From Brachycybe producta (taxonomy: Eukaryota; Arthropoda; Diplopoda; Playtdesmida; Andrognathidae): a stretch of DNA of 64,000 bases. Shown piece after piece: positions 62,777-64,000 of this stretch. The notes beneath the pieces were generated by a model. It was not told the origin of the DNA, made no database searches, and was given only the letters and a program-made list of their open reading frames with translations. Each line of letters begins with the position of its first letter. Within the stretch, counting starts at the first letter, position 1. The stretch is from assembly GCA_036925085.1 (NCBI GenBank), contig JAUPFP010000012.1, positions 3,594,960-3,658,959 of the forward strand, read 5' to 3'. The position numbers and the translations under genes are program-made.

Positions 62777-64000
62777 TATTTCTTCAGATTAGGGGAGGAG
62801 TGACGGTGCAAATATATATATATATATATGTAACGAACCATCTTTATGGGGAATAGAATTTGCCGAAGAAGTGGTTGGCTAGGCCACTGATTCTATTCTG
62901 GTCCCAGAGGAAGGGAACAAATTAATCTCTTTCCGTTTTCTCACAAGTTCCTCCTGAACGTTTACAGTTTTAAGGATATTTTCGCAGTATGCTACTCCCC
63001 AGACTTGTGCCTGATTAAAATCTGGTAGATCGTGTTGTCCTCTTTGGTCTCATCTAGTATTGGTGATCCAGGTTTGCACCTGGGTTGACAGTTCTAGATG
63101 ATAAAATGTTTAAAGTCCTTCATTCGATTCAATAATATAAAATAAAACTTCCAGCAACTTTTTGCCCATTTATTTTCAAAATATACAATTGATTCAGAAT
63201 TTGGCCACAATCGGACATAGATTCATTATCGAGCAATCAATTCAAAAAGTGCTTGATTTACTACAAAAACACGGTATTTTTATACCCAAAAAGAGGATTC
63301 TGAAAACACTTTCTTAGAATCCTCCAATTGGTCATTTATAAAAGTAAAACCCAAATTGACCAATCGGAGCGATTGGCTAGTGGTCACCCAAAATGTTGAA
63401 GTTGATTAATCTCAAGCTTCAATTACAAAACAAAAGAAAAATGTGACCCCGTAGACCTAATGCTGTTGCTTATCAAGACAATCTTTTTGTATTAAGGGGC
63501 GGGACTGGGAGGAAAGGGGCCCAGGCCCCATGGAGGTGTGAACCAAACGGGATATTGGCATCATCAGTTGTGTAGAACTGGGTTTGACAAAGTTTTATGC
63601 TATTCCAAAAAAATAAACGAGCCAGGATTGCTCCCGCGCTTATCGTTTCAATATAGAGAAAGCTAGTATGTGAATTAAATGATTGCTTTCTGCCACCACC
63701 GCCCCGCAAATAAATCACTTTGACTTGGCATTTATTTTGTGATAATATTATAATTCATTATTAGAGTATTTTTATGTTTTTTCGTAAAATTTATCCCAAA
63801 CGAAACTAGAAATTCCCTAATCCGAATCTATCTGTTCATTTATTGCATCCGATATTCGCTGCTAGGGGCCCTGGTAGCCTTTTATTACGTGAAGTCTGAA
63901 GGTCTGTGCTTATAAAATAAACGCCAACCTTTGCTTTTGGCAATCCGGAAATACGGCATATCCAGGATATGCTGTGTTTCTAGTTGATGTACATGAAGAT
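62777..64000. other. intergenic, mostly unassigned
   Basis: AT microsatellite (62812-62829). 63490-63880 has GGGGCCCAGGCCCC at left and CTAGGGGCCCTGG at right, possibly a hAT-type element, but I could not define the ends. No gene recognised. Confidence 0.45.

Overview
The window is eukaryotic DNA from an invertebrate animal, AT-rich, with spliceosomal GT..AG introns. I cannot name the species. It holds one recognisable host gene, a large collection of short transposable elements and their relics, and a few retroelement copies. No bacterial, plasmid or CRISPR features were seen, and no structural RNA gene apart from tRNA-derived SINE heads.

Host gene (41214-57520, + strand): the middle and 3' part of a KDM6A/UTX-type histone H3 lysine-27 demethylase. 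Nineteen coding exons can be joined in frame from a tetratricopeptide repeat (TPR) region (41214-46884), through a long glutamine/serine/proline-rich linker (46983-51682), to a JmjC catalytic domain (54287-56382) and a C-terminal zinc-binding region (56458-57520) ending in TGA. All iron-binding and zinc-binding residues I can check are present, so the enzyme should be functional. The 5' exons (start codon and first TPRs) were not found in the 41 kb upstream. They are either outside the window or too short and diverged to recognise by eye.

Mobile DNA: most of 1-41200, much of the KDM6A introns and most of 57521-64000 consist of MITE-like foldback elements, often nested. The main families are: (i) elements starting ACAGGCAATT, about 140-210 bp, with 8-9 bp target duplications, at least 19 copies and typical of Mutator-like MITEs; (ii) nearly palindromic elements of about 740-815 bp starting TTAAGAGGCTAC, seven copies; (iii) several hAT-like families with 8 bp duplications; (iv) Helitron-like elements with a 3' hairpin followed by CTAG, four copies; (v) a Tigger/pogo-type element flanked by TA, containing a tRNA-derived SINE with a 15 bp target duplication; (vi) a second tRNA-derived SINE family, two copies; (vii) a frameshifted LINE reverse-transcriptase 3' end. 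A 31-bp minisatellite fills about 0.9 kb near 22.4-23.3 kb.

Layout: 1-41 kb is a gene-poor repeat field with two or three weak possible exons (24650, 29265, 39940). 41.2-57.5 kb is KDM6A with MITE-filled introns. 57.5-64 kb is 3' flank with more repeats. Most open reading frames in the window are translations of MITEs or low-complexity tracts and are not listed as genes.
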